Source: Agrobacterium salinitolerans (GTDB lineage: Bacteria > Pseudomonadota > Alphaproteobacteria > Rhizobiales > Rhizobiaceae). Taken from it: a stretch of 64,000 bases of DNA. A program made the translations under genes and the position numbers. Shown one piece after another: positions 37,937 to 46,941 of this stretch. The notes beneath the pieces are model-generated. The model had not been told where the DNA came from, ran no database searches, and saw nothing but the letters and a program-made list of their open reading frames with translations. Within the stretch, counting starts at the first letter, position 1. Each line of letters begins with the position of its first letter. Location: contig NZ_MRDH01000006.1 of NCBI RefSeq assembly GCF_002008225.1, forward strand, positions 682,001 through 746,000. Direction: 5' to 3'.

Positions 37937-38710
37937 ATGAAGCGTTATGCCGGTTTCATCGCCCTGGGCCTTCTATCGCTCGCCGCGTTATGGTTCGCGC
38001 GGGGAAATCCGGTGCCGACCAGCCCCGCCAGCAACCGGCAGACACAATCCCAATCGCAAACCGCCGGCAATTCCCGGCCGGACGCTCAAGGGCGCGAAGT
38101 TTTCCAACAGGCGACAGGTAAAAACCCTGCGCCCCGCGGAGACGGGTTCGATTTTTACGTGCTGTCGCTCTCTTGGTCACCGGCATTCTGCGCCAGCTCC
38201 GAAGGCTCGGGCAACCGCCAGCAATGCGGCAGCGACCGGCGTTACGGTTTCGTGGTGCATGGGCTGTGGCCACAGAACGAAAACGGCTACCCTGAATTCT
38301 GTCGAAGCGGCGAACCCGACCGTGTTCCGGACGCGATCGGCCGCCCCCTGTTCGACATCATGCCGTCCATGGGCCTGATCGGCCACCAGTGGCGCAAGCA
38401 CGGTTCCTGCTCCGGCCTGTCGCAGCGAGACTATTTTTCGGCGACACGAGCCGCCTTCGAAGCCATCCGGCTGCCGGAAAAGATCGCCTCGGGCGCCGAG
38501 GCCACCACTCTCTCCGCCGACGCCATAGAAACCGCCTTCACCGACGCCAATCCCGGCCTGTCGAAACGCGGCATCTCCATCAGTTGCGACGGCAGGCGCC
38601 TTGAGGAAGTGCGCATCTGCCTTAACAGAGACATGACATTCCGCGACTGCCCCGAGCTTGACCGCAAGGGCTGCCGCGCCAACACCACGGAAATCATCCC
38701 CATTCGCTAG
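37937..38710 (+). CDS. Ribonuclease T2 family protein
   Basis: A 257-residue exported protein (signal anchor RYAGFIALGLLSLAALWFA, residues 3-21, then a Gln/Ser-rich linker). The CAS1 motif FVVHGLWPQ contains His108; CAS2 reads HQWRKHGSC with His150 and His155. The Glu normally found in CAS2 (HEWxKHG) is Gln here, a change I believe is shared by rhizobial homologues. At least six Cys suggest disulfides and a periplasmic location. It would cut RNA without base specificity; activity may be reduced. A GGAGAACG site supports the start. Confidence 0.87.
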   Translation: MKRYAGFIALGLLSLAALWFARGNPVPTSPASNRQTQSQSQTAGNSRPDAQGREVFQQATGKNPAPRGDGFDFYVLSLSWSPAFCASSEGSGNRQQCGSDRRYGFVVHGLWPQNENGYPEFCRSGEPDRVPDAIGRPLFDIMPSMGLIGHQWRKHGSCSGLSQRDYFSATRAAFEAIRLPEKIASGAEATTLSADAIETAFTDANPGLSKRGISISCDGRRLEEVRICLNRDMTFRDCPELDRKGCRANTTEIIPIR

Positions 38711-38822
38711 CGCGCATCGGATATTCCCTGTTGCGTTCTTCTACATATTTTCCAGAAATAAAACCGCTATGCAGTCTTATAGACTAATCCAGTCCACAGA
38801 CGACAACCCACAGGACCCGACC

Positions 38823-39419
38823 ATGGAACTGCTCTACTCGCCCGCCTCCCCCTACTCCGCCAAGGTACGTATGGCCGCGCGCCACCTTGGCATCGACATT
38901 ACCTCCGTGCGTGTCGATACCAGTGCCGAGCCGGCAACGCTGATGGACAACAATCCGCTCGGCAAGATTCCGGTCCTGCTTCTGGATGAAGGCGGCTCGG
39001 TCTATGACAGTGTGGCGATCATGCATTATCTCGACCGTCTTTCGGGCGGCAAGCTCTACCCGAAAAAGAACGGCAAGCGTACGGATGTGGAAATTCTCGA
39101 AGCGCTGTGCGACGGCATCATGGATTGCCTGCTGGCCATCGTTTACGAGCGTCGTTTTCGCCCGGAAGATAAGATCCACCAGCCATGGATCGACAAGCAG
39201 TGGAGCAAGGTGGCTCGCGGACTTGATTATCTCAATGCAAACCTGCCGAAAACCGGCAAGAAGCTGCATGGCGGGCATTTCGCCCTTGCCGCGATGATCG
39301 GTTATCTCGACCTGCGTTTCGCCGGGGAATGGGCCGAAGGACGCGATGCTCTGGCGGCTTGGCCTGAAACCTTCGGCAAGCGTTTCGAGGCCTATGCGGA
39401 AATGAAGGCCGCCGCTTGA
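38823..39419 (+). CDS. Glutathione S-transferase family protein
   Basis: A 198-residue cytoplasmic protein. The N-terminal thioredoxin-like domain begins MELLYSPASPYSAKVRMAAR with a Ser-Pro-Tyr-Ser active-site region (residues about 9-12) and NPLGKIPVLLLDEGG; the Gln/Ser binding loop is VYDSVAIMHYLD (about 60-71). A helical C-terminal domain follows. It is a typical small bacterial GST with unknown substrate. The start at 38823 follows CAGGA; an upstream ATG at 38769 lacks a good site and would add 18 unlike residues. Confidence 0.85.
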   Translation: MELLYSPASPYSAKVRMAARHLGIDITSVRVDTSAEPATLMDNNPLGKIPVLLLDEGGSVYDSVAIMHYLDRLSGGKLYPKKNGKRTDVEILEALCDGIMDCLLAIVYERRFRPEDKIHQPWIDKQWSKVARGLDYLNANLPKTGKKLHGGHFALAAMIGYLDLRFAGEWAEGRDALAAWPETFGKRFEAYAEMKAAA

Positions 39420-39434
39420 GGCTTTGACTCGAAC

Positions 39435-39460
39435 AACGCCCGGCCTGATCGCCGGGCGTT
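39435..39460 (+). terminator. Hairpin behind the GST gene
   Basis: Perfect 10-bp arms AACGCCCGGC (39435-39444) and GCCGGGCGTT (39451-39460), loop CTGATC, 15 bp after the GST stop. The following T-run is short. Confidence 0.7.
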
Positions 39461-39485
39461 ATTCTGGCCCTATGCCAAAAAACAA

Positions 39486-39513
39486 AAAAGCCGAGGCGTA
39501 AACCCCGGCTTTT
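39486..39513 (-). terminator. Terminator of aopB
   Basis: On the minus strand the stem AAAAGCCGGGG / CCTCGGCTTTT (one G-U pair, loop TTTACG) is followed by TTTTTTGTTTTTT. It lies 21 bp after the aopB stop, a good rho-independent terminator. Confidence 0.85.
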
Positions 39514-39534
39514 CTTTGACCGATCCGAAAAGGA

Positions 39535-40191
39535 TCAGAATTTGACGCCGATACCGGCCTTGACGGAGTGATCGTCGAAACCACGCGAGAAGGCGCCGGA
39601 GTCGAGACCGTAGTCCTTTTTCTGGTAGTCGCTATAGCGATATTCCAGACGGGCGGTGATGTTATCGGTCACCATGGCTTCCACACCGGCACCAACAGTG
39701 TAACCGAGAGCGGTGGCGCTGTCCTTGGAGGTCGCGTCACGCACCTTGTTATCGGAAACTGCCAGACCGGCCGTGCCGTAGAGCAGGAACGGGTTCATGT
39801 CGTAACCGACGCGGGCACGCAGCGAGCCGTTGACGCCCTGCTTGCCTTCGATGGCGTTACCGGCAACCGTACCGGCAGAGCCCTTCTCGTCACCGAGATT
39901 GATGTCGGCTTCACCACCGTAAACGATCTGGCCGTTCTGCATGTTGTAACCGCCGTACAGACCGCCGCCGAAGCCCTTGGCGTCACGGCCGTCATTGCTG
40001 GAGCTGAAACGGCCCCAGTCATAGTTGACCGTACCACCGAGGTAGGCGCCGGACCAATCCTTGACCGGTGCGGGCTGGTCGTAGGACACCGGTGCCTGTG
40101 GCACTTCATTTACGGCGTCAGCGGCGTGAGCAGCCGAAAAGCCGGCGACTGCCATGGTCGAAGCCATAAGGGTTGCTACGAAAATACGCAT
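39535..40191 (-). CDS. aopB: Outer-membrane beta-barrel protein AopB (RopB/Omp25 family)
   Basis: A 218-residue protein with a Sec signal peptide ending SAAHA (about residue 23). Outer-membrane blocks are WSGAYLGGTVNYDWGR (about 46-61), ADINLGD, NGSLRARVGYD and LEYRYSDY, with a final Phe, as in the Omp25/Omp31 family of Rhizobiales. AopB in A. tumefaciens is a surface protein of this family reported to affect virulence, and its gene responds to acidic pH through ChvG-ChvI (recalled, not shown by this sequence). Paralogues exist, so the symbol is probable rather than certain. It has its own terminator and a long AT-rich upstream region. Confidence 0.75.
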   Translation of the reverse strand: MRIFVATLMASTMAVAGFSAAHAADAVNEVPQAPVSYDQPAPVKDWSGAYLGGTVNYDWGRFSSSNDGRDAKGFGGGLYGGYNMQNGQIVYGGEADINLGDEKGSAGTVAGNAIEGKQGVNGSLRARVGYDMNPFLLYGTAGLAVSDNKVRDATSKDSATALGYTVGAGVEAMVTDNITARLEYRYSDYQKKDYGLDSGAFSRGFDDHSVKAGIGVKF

Positions 40192-40540
40192 GCTATTCTC
40201 CTTTCAGGACCGCTCTGTACTCAAAACATTGTTCTCAGACGCGGTGTAAACTCGTCGGGTTAATCGCCCCTCTGGAAACTGAATTTGATAGGAGAATGCG
40301 GAGATCAAAGAGCCAAAATGTGAATTGTTTGGGGCGGCGGCGTGACTAGAATTAGACGTTGCCCAATTGCCACAAGGAGTTTATTAACCCTAACAGAAAC
40401 CTAACCAGCAATAGATCGCCTTTAAACTTAGTTATATTCAAATTAAACCGAAATTGCATTGCGAATAAAAAATCGCCCAATTCTTTTGGGGATGCGTGAC
40501 AGCTTGCGATTTGCATCTATATCCAGCACATAGGGAATAT
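40192..40540. promoter_or_regulatory. Divergent promoter region between aopB and the pteridine reductase gene
   Basis: A 349-bp gap, AT-rich between about 40360 and 40480. It should hold the aopB promoter (right to left) and the promoter of the reductase-uvrC operon. A run of AACCCTAA/AACCTAA near 40385-40405 is visible but has no clear meaning. No coding frame, tRNA or obvious dyad was found. Confidence 0.5.
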
Positions 40541-41329
40541 ATGAGCAAATGCAGGTCCGTCGTGAAAGAACATATACCGAAGACAGTCTTGATAACGGGG
40601 GCCGCCCGGCGGCTGGGGCGGGCAATCGCCACCGATCTCGCAGCCCACGGCTTTGCGATTGCCGTCCACGCCAATGAATCGATGGCACAGGCGGAGGAAT
40701 TCGCTAACGAAATAAGGCAGAAAGGTGGCAAGGCCGTGGCCGTTCAGGCGGACCTGACACAATCTGCGTCAACAATGATGCTTGTCGAAAAGGCCGCCTC
40801 AGCCCTAGGGCCGATTGGTGTCGTCGTCAACAATGCCTCGGTTTTTCTGAAGGATTCGGCGGAAACGCCCGATCCTGATGTCTTCGATGCGCATTTTGCG
40901 GTTCATGTGCGGGCCCCTTCCCTCATCGCCGCCGCCTTCGTCGAGCAATTGCCTGCGGATACCTCCGGGCTGATCGTCAATATAATCGACCAGCGCGTGC
41001 TTGCGCTGACCCCGCGTTTTTATTCCTATACGCTTTCGAAATCGGCCCTTTGGACCGCAACACAAACCATGGCACAAAGCTTCGCGCCACGGGTGCGGGT
41101 CAATGCCATCGGGCCGGGTCCCACCTTCAAAAGCGAAAGACAGGCGCCCGAGGACTTTCAGGCGCAGATCGACGGCCTTATATTAAAGCGTGGTCCTGCG
41201 CCGGACGAGTTCGGGCGGACGATTCGCTTTCTTTACGACACGCCGTCGGTCACCGGACAAATGATCGCGCTCGATGGCGGCCAGCACCTCGGCTGGGAAA
41301 CCCCTGACGTGGCGGAGATAAATGAATGA
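40541..41329 (+). CDS. SDR-family pteridine reductase (FolM/PTR1-like)
   Basis: A 262-residue NADPH-dependent reductase. The cofactor motif TGAARRLG (residues 19-26) has the Arg of the TGxxxRxG form typical of pteridine reductases, and NNAS follows at about 91-94. The catalytic set is Asp150-Tyr163-Lys167 (IIDQR ... YTLSK). Asp in place of the usual Ser, with 13- and 4-residue spacing, matches PTR1 and FolM. It would reduce dihydrobiopterin or dihydromonapterin to the tetrahydro form. It overlaps uvrC by 4 bp (ATGA at 41326). A GTG a few codons downstream is an alternative start. Confidence 0.85.
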   Translation: MSKCRSVVKEHIPKTVLITGAARRLGRAIATDLAAHGFAIAVHANESMAQAEEFANEIRQKGGKAVAVQADLTQSASTMMLVEKAASALGPIGVVVNNASVFLKDSAETPDPDVFDAHFAVHVRAPSLIAAAFVEQLPADTSGLIVNIIDQRVLALTPRFYSYTLSKSALWTATQTMAQSFAPRVRVNAIGPGPTFKSERQAPEDFQAQIDGLILKRGPAPDEFGRTIRFLYDTPSVTGQMIALDGGQHLGWETPDVAEINE

Positions 41330-43371
41330 ACGGAAAGAAGCTGCCTGACGGCGGTATTCTCTTCGATGAAACCGACGACGAAGACGACGATGCAAACCTT
41401 GCCGTGACCGATGCGGCCGAGGCATCGAGCGACGTTGCCGGCATGGACTGGAATGCGGGCTGGAAGAATGAATCCGGCCTGAAGGGCATGGATCTGATCG
41501 GCGAATTCGTCAAACACCTGCCGAATGCGCCGGGCGTCTATCGCATGTTCAACGAGGCGAACGATGTTCTTTATGTCGGCAAGGCGCGCTCGCTGAAGAA
41601 GCGTGTAGGCAATTACGCGCAGGGCCGCGTGCATTCCAACCGCATTGCCCAGATGGTGCGGCTGACCGCGCATATGGAATTCGTCACCACCCGCACGGAA
41701 ACAGAGGCGCTTCTTCTGGAAGCGAATCTGATCAAGCGCTTGCGGCCGCGCTTTAATGTGCTTTTGCGCGACGACAAGTCGTTTCCTTACATTCTCATCA
41801 CCGCCGACAATCGTGCCCCGGCGATCTTCAAGCATCGCGGTGCGCGGGCGCGCAAGGGCGATTATTTCGGACCGTTCGCATCGGCCGGCGCTGTCGGCCG
41901 TACGATCAATTCGCTGCAGCGCGCCTTCCTGATTCGAACCTGTACGGACAGCGTGTTCGAAACCCGCACGCGTCCCTGTCTTCTTTACCAAATCAAGCGC
42001 TGTTCCGGCCCCTGCACGCATGAGATCAGCGATCAGGGGTATGAAGAACTTGTCAAGGAAGCCAAGGATTTCCTGTCCGGCAAGAGCCAGAGCGTCAAGA
42101 CCGCGATTGCGCGGCAGATGAACGAGGCGGCCGAGGATCTCGATTTCGAGCGCGCCGCCGTCTATCGCGACCGGCTGGCCGCACTTTCCCATGTCCAGAG
42201 CCATCAGGGCATCAATCCCGCCGGCATCGAGGAGGCGGATGTCTTCGCCATCCATCACGAAGGCGGCATCTCCTGCATTCAGGTGTTCTTTTTCCGCACC
42301 GGCCAGAACTGGGGCAACCGCGCCTATTTCCCCAAGGCCGACCCTTCCCTGCCCGGCTCGGAAATCCTCAACGCCTTTCTGGCGCAGTTCTACGACGACA
42401 AGCCTGTGCCGAAGCAGATCCTGCTGTCGGAGGCTGTCGAAGAACAGGAACTCCTGGCGGCTGCCCTCGGTGAAAAAGCCGGGCACAAGGTGACGATCAA
42501 CGTGCCCCAGCGCGGCGAGAAGAAGGACATTACCGACCATGTTCTGGCCAATGCCCGTGAGGCGCATGGCCGCAAGCTGGCGGAAACATCGTCTCAGGCG
42601 CGGTTGCTGAAAGGCATGGCCGAGACGTTCAACCTTCCCTATGTGCCGCGCCGCATCGAGATTTACGATAACTCCCACATCATGGGCACCAATGCCGTGG
42701 GCGGCATGGTGGTGGCGGGGCCGGAAGGTTTCGTGAAGAACCAGTACCGCAAATTCAACATCAAATCGACCGACATCACCCCCGGTGACGACTTCGGCAT
42801 GATGCGCGAAGTGATGACCCGTCGCTTCTCGCGCCTGCTGAAAGAAGAAGGCAAGCCGGATCGCGAACGCGTCCCGACACCGGAAGAAGCCGCCGACCTG
42901 CCCTTCCCCGCCTGGCCGGATGTGATCCTGATCGACGGTGGCCAGGGCCAGATGACCGCGGTGCGGGCCATCCTCGACGAACTCGGCATTCGCGACTGCG
43001 TGACCGCCATCGGCGTCGCAAAGGGCGTTGACCGCGAGGCGGGCCGTGAACGCTTCTTTGCGGATGGGCGCGCCGATTTCTCTCTGCCGCCGCGCGACCC
43101 CGTGCTTTATTTCATCCAGCGCATGCGCGACGAGGCGCACCGCTTCGCCATCGGCTCGCACCGGGCACGACGCAAGAAGGAAATGGTGCGCAATCCGCTG
43201 GATGAAATTTCGGGAATCGGTCCGGGACGGAAGCGCTCCCTGCTGCAGCATTTCGGCACGGCAAAGGCGGTTTCCCGCGCCGGCCTCAACGATCTGATGG
43301 CTGTTACCGGCATTTCGGAGACGGTGGCGCGACAAATTTACAATCACTTCCACGAGAGCGGCAGCGATTGA
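41326..43371 (+). CDS. uvrC: Excinuclease ABC subunit C
   Basis: A 681-residue protein. An acidic N-terminal extension of about 50 residues precedes the GIY-YIG domain ([20 protein letters not shown], about 69-88), which makes the 3' incision. A UVR motif ([20 protein letters not shown]) lies at about 264-283. The UvrC homology/RNaseH-like domain ([20 protein letters not shown]) starts at about 443 and makes the 5' incision. A tandem HhH ends the protein ([15 protein letters not shown]). It acts with UvrA/B in nucleotide excision repair. The start overlaps the reductase stop. Confidence 0.95.
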   Translation: MNGKKLPDGGILFDETDDEDDDANLAVTDAAEASSDVAGMDWNAGWKNESGLKGMDLIGEFVKHLPNAPGVYRMFNEANDVLYVGKARSLKKRVGNYAQGRVHSNRIAQMVRLTAHMEFVTTRTETEALLLEANLIKRLRPRFNVLLRDDKSFPYILITADNRAPAIFKHRGARARKGDYFGPFASAGAVGRTINSLQRAFLIRTCTDSVFETRTRPCLLYQIKRCSGPCTHEISDQGYEELVKEAKDFLSGKSQSVKTAIARQMNEAAEDLDFERAAVYRDRLAALSHVQSHQGINPAGIEEADVFAIHHEGGISCIQVFFFRTGQNWGNRAYFPKADPSLPGSEILNAFLAQFYDDKPVPKQILLSEAVEEQELLAAALGEKAGHKVTINVPQRGEKKDITDHVLANAREAHGRKLAETSSQARLLKGMAETFNLPYVPRRIEIYDNSHIMGTNAVGGMVVAGPEGFVKNQYRKFNIKSTDITPGDDFGMMREVMTRRFSRLLKEEGKPDRERVPTPEEAADLPFPAWPDVILIDGGQGQMTAVRAILDELGIRDCVTAIGVAKGVDREAGRERFFADGRADFSLPPRDPVLYFIQRMRDEAHRFAIGSHRARRKKEMVRNPLDEISGIGPGRKRSLLQHFGTAKAVSRAGLNDLMAVTGISETVARQIYNHFHESGSD

Positions 43372-43474
43372 CGCAGAACGGTGGGACCGAACTGCTAAAA
43401 AAACATAATCACGTGTTGACGCTATGCCTTGGCGGCGGCATCAAGACAGTTGATCTCAGACTGACAGGTTTCCC

Positions 43475-44062
43475 ATGGCTTCGCGCGCATACAGCATTCC
43501 CAACCTTCTCACCTATGGCCGCATCTTCGCGGTTCCTGTCATTGTCCTGTGTTTTTACGTCGAAGGGAAACTGGAAAGCTCGGATTTCGCGCGCTGGACG
43601 GCTCTGTGGCTGTTCATCATCGCTTCGCTGACCGATTTCCTCGATGGTTATCTGGCGCGTATCTGGAACCAGACCTCCAACATCGGCCGCATGCTGGACC
43701 CAATTGCCGACAAGCTTCTGGTCGCCTCCGTGCTGCTCCTTATGGCGGCGGATGGCACCATTGCCGGCTGGTCGCTTTGGGCGGCCATCACCATTCTCTG
43801 CCGCGAAATTCTGGTCTCTGGCCTGCGCGAATATCTGGCGGCGTTGAAGGTCAGCGTTCCCGTCACCCGCATCGCCAAATGGAAGACGACCATCCAGATG
43901 GTCGCCATCGCCTTTCTTCTTGCCGGTCCGGCCGGCGACAAGGTTCTGCCCTACACGACCGAAATGGGTATTACCCTGCTGTGGCTCGCGGCGGCGTTGA
44001 CCATGTATACCGGCTATGATTACTTCAAGGCCGGCCTGAAACACATCGTGGACGAAGACTGA
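43475..44062 (+). CDS. pgsA: CDP-diacylglycerol-glycerol-3-phosphate 3-phosphatidyltransferase
   Basis: A 195-residue inner-membrane enzyme that makes phosphatidylglycerolphosphate. The CDP-alcohol phosphotransferase signature D-G-x2-A-R-x8-G-x3-D-x3-D is complete in FLDGYLARIWNQ / NIGRMLDPIADK (residues about 53-77). Four to six membrane segments are visible. It lies between uvrC (103 bp) and moaD (1-bp overlap). Confidence 0.93.
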   Translation: MASRAYSIPNLLTYGRIFAVPVIVLCFYVEGKLESSDFARWTALWLFIIASLTDFLDGYLARIWNQTSNIGRMLDPIADKLLVASVLLLMAADGTIAGWSLWAAITILCREILVSGLREYLAALKVSVPVTRIAKWKTTIQMVAIAFLLAGPAGDKVLPYTTEMGITLLWLAAALTMYTGYDYFKAGLKHIVDED

Positions 44063-44316
44063 TGACGCGGATCGTTTATTTCGCCTGGGTTCGCGAGAAG
44101 ATCGGCACGGATGAAGAGGAGCTGGACATCCCCCCCTCCATCACCACCGCCGGCGAGCTGATCGCGTGGCTTTCGACGCGCGGTGAAAATTACGAAGCGG
44201 CCTTCGAATTCCCCAATGTAATCCGCGTCGCCGTCAATCAGGAACATGTCGAGCACGATGAGAGCATCGTCGGCGCGCGCGAGATCGGCATCTTCCCGCC
44301 GATGACAGGGGGATGA
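44062..44316 (+). CDS. moaD: Molybdopterin synthase sulfur carrier subunit
   Basis: An 84-residue ubiquitin-like protein ending in the Gly-Gly tail (FPPMTGG) that carries the thiocarboxylate. MoaD with MoaE converts precursor Z (cPMP) to molybdopterin. The ATG at 44062 overlaps the pgsA stop by 1 bp. Confidence 0.93.
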   Translation: MTRIVYFAWVREKIGTDEEELDIPPSITTAGELIAWLSTRGENYEAAFEFPNVIRVAVNQEHVEHDESIVGAREIGIFPPMTGG

Positions 44317-44320
44317 GCGG

Positions 44321-44776
44321 GTGCAGCCGACAGTCCGCGTTCAGGCAAAGGATTTCGACGCTGCGGAAGAAACCCGCCGGCTGACGGAAGGGGACAGGAG
44401 CATCGGCGCGGTCGTGGCCTTCACCGGGCTCTGCCGGGATGATGGCGGCACGCTTGCGGCGCTGGAACTGGAACACTATCCCGGCATGGCAGAGGCGGAA
44501 ATAACCCGCATCGCCAAGATTGCCATGGAGCGCTTCGGCCTTCTCGGCCTCACCGCCATCCACCGCCACGGTAAGATCACCACCGGCGAAAATATCGTCC
44601 TCGTCATCGCAGCTTCATCGCATCGACAGGCGGCCTTCGATGGCGCGAATTTCGTGATGGACTATTTGAAGACATCCGCCCCGTTCTGGAAAAAGGAACA
44701 TGGCAAGGATGGCTCGGCGGGCGACTGGGTGGCGGCAAAGACAACCGATGACACGGCGAAGGACAAGTGGCGATAG
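44321..44776 (+). CDS. moaE: Molybdopterin synthase catalytic subunit
   Basis: A 151-residue protein starting at GTG 44321, 4 bp after moaD. Family features are GAVVAFTGLCRDD (about residues 28-40), LELEHYPGMAEAEI (about 47-60), IHRHGKI and the catalytic Lys segment KTSAPFWKKEH (about 117-127). It adds both sulfurs to cPMP with MoaD. Its last bases overlap the start of dispersed repeat copy B. Confidence 0.93.
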   Translation: MQPTVRVQAKDFDAAEETRRLTEGDRSIGAVVAFTGLCRDDGGTLAALELEHYPGMAEAEITRIAKIAMERFGLLGLTAIHRHGKITTGENIVLVIAASSHRQAAFDGANFVMDYLKTSAPFWKKEHGKDGSAGDWVAAKTTDDTAKDKWR

Positions 44777-44878
44777 AGCATTTCCAGGAAAAGTGGAGCC
44801 CGGTTTTCCGTCCGGAAATGCGACGAAACAAAGAGTTAGAGCGCTTTCGCGATTCGAAGAAACGCGAAAGCGCTCTAG
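44775..44878 (+). repeat. Dispersed intergenic repeat, copy B
   Basis: A 104-bp element that starts at the moaE stop codon. It aligns with the minus strand of 20804-20910 (copy A) and ends in a perfect 15-bp hairpin: arms TAGAGCGCTTTCGCG (44837-44851) and CGCGAAAGCGCTCTA (44863-44877). The hairpin lies between moaE and the convergent livH-like gene and could also stop transcription from either side. Confidence 0.75.
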
Positions 44879-44887
44879 GGGCCAGAC

Positions 44888-45784
44888 TCAGGGTGCTTCC
44901 ACCCTGCTGCGCATGACAATCAGCCAGCCGACCAGCATCGCCAAAACCACCGCATCGCGCCAGGCGGCCGGTCCGTAACCGACCCAGAACGTTTCCGCAA
45001 AGCCGACGGCGGCGGCCCCAAGGCCGCAGATGAGCGGACTGGCATAACCGCCCGCCGCTGAAATCAGCACCACCTTCAGCCCAAAAACCAGACCGGCCCC
45101 GAAATCCATGGTGCCGTAATAAAATGTGGCCAGCACACCGGCGATGGCGGCGACCAGACCCGCCGCGCAATAGGACAGCAGAAATATCCTGCCCGCATTC
45201 ACCCCGCATAAAGCGGCGGCAAAAGCATCGTCCGAGACCGCCTTCCAACGCCTGCCGAAAGCGGAACGGTCAAGATAAAACGACCCTGCGAGAATGAGCA
45301 GGCAGAAGGCCGCCGTGTTCAGTATCTGCATCGGTGTCAGGGTCACGGCAAAGCTGCCATCGGCCCAGAAGCGCACCGGCTGAGATAACAGCGGCGGCAG
45401 CCATAATTGCCTTGTATCGGCGGCGAGCCTTGCGCTTTCGGTCAGCGCGATCAGCACGCCGACGGAGGCGACGGTCACGGCATTGGGAGAGGCTTGCGCC
45501 AGCGGCCGCATCACCGCCCTGCCGACAAAACCCGCCACCCACAGCCCGCCGAACAGGCCTGCCCCCGCCCCGAGCGCCAATGTTGCCGGCAGAATCAGCC
45601 ACAGCCGGTTCCAGCCGAAATCCGCAAATAACAGGCAGGTCTGGCCGGCAAAGGCGAATATGGCGCCATAGGTTAAATCGGCGCGTTTGGTCACCGAAAA
45701 GGCGACGGCATAACCGAAGGCCAGAACCGCATAAAGCGAGGCGACCGGCACGGCATTCAGCAATTGTTGCAGGAAATAGGCCAA
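44888..45784 (-). CDS. Branched-chain amino-acid-type ABC transporter permease (LivH-like), orphan
   Basis: A 298-residue inner-membrane permease. Its start, AYFLQQLLNAVPVASLYAVL, and the EAA-type segment NAGRIFLLSYCAAGLVAAIA (about residues 199-218) fit the LivH family; about eight membrane segments are seen. No LivM, LivG, LivF or binding-protein gene lies next to it, which is unusual. It is divergent from a CGNR protein gene across a 61-bp region with a perfect dyad. The substrate is unknown; it may pair with subunits encoded elsewhere. Confidence 0.85.
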   Translation of the reverse strand: MAYFLQQLLNAVPVASLYAVLAFGYAVAFSVTKRADLTYGAIFAFAGQTCLLFADFGWNRLWLILPATLALGAGAGLFGGLWVAGFVGRAVMRPLAQASPNAVTVASVGVLIALTESARLAADTRQLWLPPLLSQPVRFWADGSFAVTLTPMQILNTAAFCLLILAGSFYLDRSAFGRRWKAVSDDAFAAALCGVNAGRIFLLSYCAAGLVAAIAGVLATFYYGTMDFGAGLVFGLKVVLISAAGGYASPLICGLGAAAVGFAETFWVGYGPAAWRDAVVLAMLVGWLIVMRSRVEAP

Positions 45785-45801
45785 GCGCTTCCTCCCTCAA
45801 T

Positions 45802-45839
45802 TATTATAACTATTAAAACTCATTTTGACAGTTATAATA
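45802..45839. promoter_or_regulatory. Perfect dyad in the CGNR/LivH divergent promoter
   Basis: Arms TATTATAACT (45802-45811) and AGTTATAATA (45830-45839), 10 bp each, spacer 18 bp. Each arm contains a TATAAT -10-like hexamer, one for each divergent gene. TTGACA at 45825-45830 touches the right arm but is too close to act as -35 for it. A regulator bound here could repress both genes; the CGNR protein is the obvious candidate. Confidence 0.6.
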
Positions 45840-45845
45840 CGTGGC

Positions 45846-46397
45846 ATGACCTTTCGCTGGACAGAACATCGTTTCGCAGGCGGCGCATTGGCGCTAGATG
45901 TCGCCAACAGCGTGATCCTGCGCTCGGATGCGGCAAAAACAGTCGACCGTTTTGCCGTGCCGGCGCAGATCGCGGCCTTTGCCGAAGCGGCCACAAAGCT
46001 CGGCGCGGAACGTGACAGGTTTCCCACACTCATCGCGCCCGAGGCGGAAAAGCAGGCGGTTTTTCTCGATCTTCGCGAGGCTGTCGACGATTATTTCCGC
46101 GCCGCCATTGCCGGCGACGACGATGGTGACGACAGGCTGGCCGGGCTTCTCTTCGCCTGCGGCACGGCGCTGCGGACGTTTCCGCTTGCCGAAAACCTCG
46201 GCAACGCCACCGCCCATTCCGCCCTCTCGCTGCTTGCCGGCGAGACACGGGAACGGCTGCGCATCTGTGGCAATTGCGGCTGGCTTTTCATCGACCGCAG
46301 CAAGAACAGAAGCCGTATCTGGTGCGATATGGCGGTGTGCGGCAACCGACGGAAGGCCAGCCGGCACTATCATCGGAAAAAGGAGGCGCAAACATGA
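45846..46397 (+). CDS. CGNR zinc-finger/ABATE domain protein
   Basis: A 183-residue protein. The N-terminal part (about 1-125) is an ABATE-type stress-related domain (FAGGALALDVANSVILR). The C-terminal zinc finger has Cys141, Cys144, Cys160 and Cys165 in CGNCGWLF ... WCDMAVCGNR, then a basic tail (RRKASRHYHRKK). CGNR proteins are likely transcription regulators. The ATG at 45846 is just after the divergent dyad. It overlaps the following lipoprotein gene by 4 bp (ATGA at 46394). Confidence 0.87.
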   Translation: MTFRWTEHRFAGGALALDVANSVILRSDAAKTVDRFAVPAQIAAFAEAATKLGAERDRFPTLIAPEAEKQAVFLDLREAVDDYFRAAIAGDDDGDDRLAGLLFACGTALRTFPLAENLGNATAHSALSLLAGETRERLRICGNCGWLFIDRSKNRSRIWCDMAVCGNRRKASRHYHRKKEAQT

Positions 46398-46906
46398 AAG
46401 GAATCGCCCTTCCATTGCTGACGATTGCAGGGATGCTCGCCCTTTCCGGCTGCCAGCGGGACGAACCGCGTGAGGTGGCGAAGATCTCCGGCCGGATGTT
46501 TGTGTTTAACTACCGCGTCGCCATCGCCACCTATCTGGTGACGCTTCAGCGCATCGCCCCCGTTCGTGACGGCAGCACCATTGAGGCGACGTTCGAAAAC
46601 CCGCGCGGTGGTCCAGACCTCGCCAGCCGCGAGAAGATTTTTCCGAAAGACGAAAAGATCACGGTTCAGAGCCCACCCGTGGAATGTGTGAAGCAGGACC
46701 GGCCCTATAAGGTCACCATCCGCATCAAGGGGCCGGAAGGCAATATTCTGCAGACCATCGAGACCACGATCCGCTCCGACACTGACCAGTCGCTTCTTCC
46801 CGCCAAGCCGCTGGTGGTCGGCCCGCTCTATACGCCCAATCCGGAGGTATTCAAACCGGATGGCACGACGGATATGCGGCCAGTTCAGGGATGCCCGGCA
46901 TCGTAG
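46394..46906 (+). CDS. Lipoprotein of unknown function
   Basis: A 170-residue protein with a lipoprotein signal peptide: hydrophobic segment and lipobox LSGC, lipidated Cys at residue 20. The mature part is beta-rich and contains a YRVAIATYLVTLQRI helix and ENPRGGPDLASREKIFPKDE. No family is recognised. It is coupled to the CGNR gene by a 4-bp overlap, so the two are probably one operon. A strong perfect hairpin follows. Confidence 0.7.
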   Translation: MKGIALPLLTIAGMLALSGCQRDEPREVAKISGRMFVFNYRVAIATYLVTLQRIAPVRDGSTIEATFENPRGGPDLASREKIFPKDEKITVQSPPVECVKQDRPYKVTIRIKGPEGNILQTIETTIRSDTDQSLLPAKPLVVGPLYTPNPEVFKPDGTTDMRPVQGCPAS

Positions 46907-46941
46907 GCCAGACGGAATGAATGACGTGAAGACTTTTCCTC

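Noticed and set aside
40385-40405. AACCCTAA/AACCTAA short repeats as a telomere-like or CRISPR element
   Set aside because: Only two imperfect units, no spacing pattern.
41233-43353. 706-codon minus-strand frame
   Set aside because: Antisense to uvrC, which has all its domains.
45825-45838. TTGACA followed by TATAAT as a sigma-70 promoter
   Set aside because: The hexamers are only 2 bp apart, so they cannot form one promoter; each may belong to another element.
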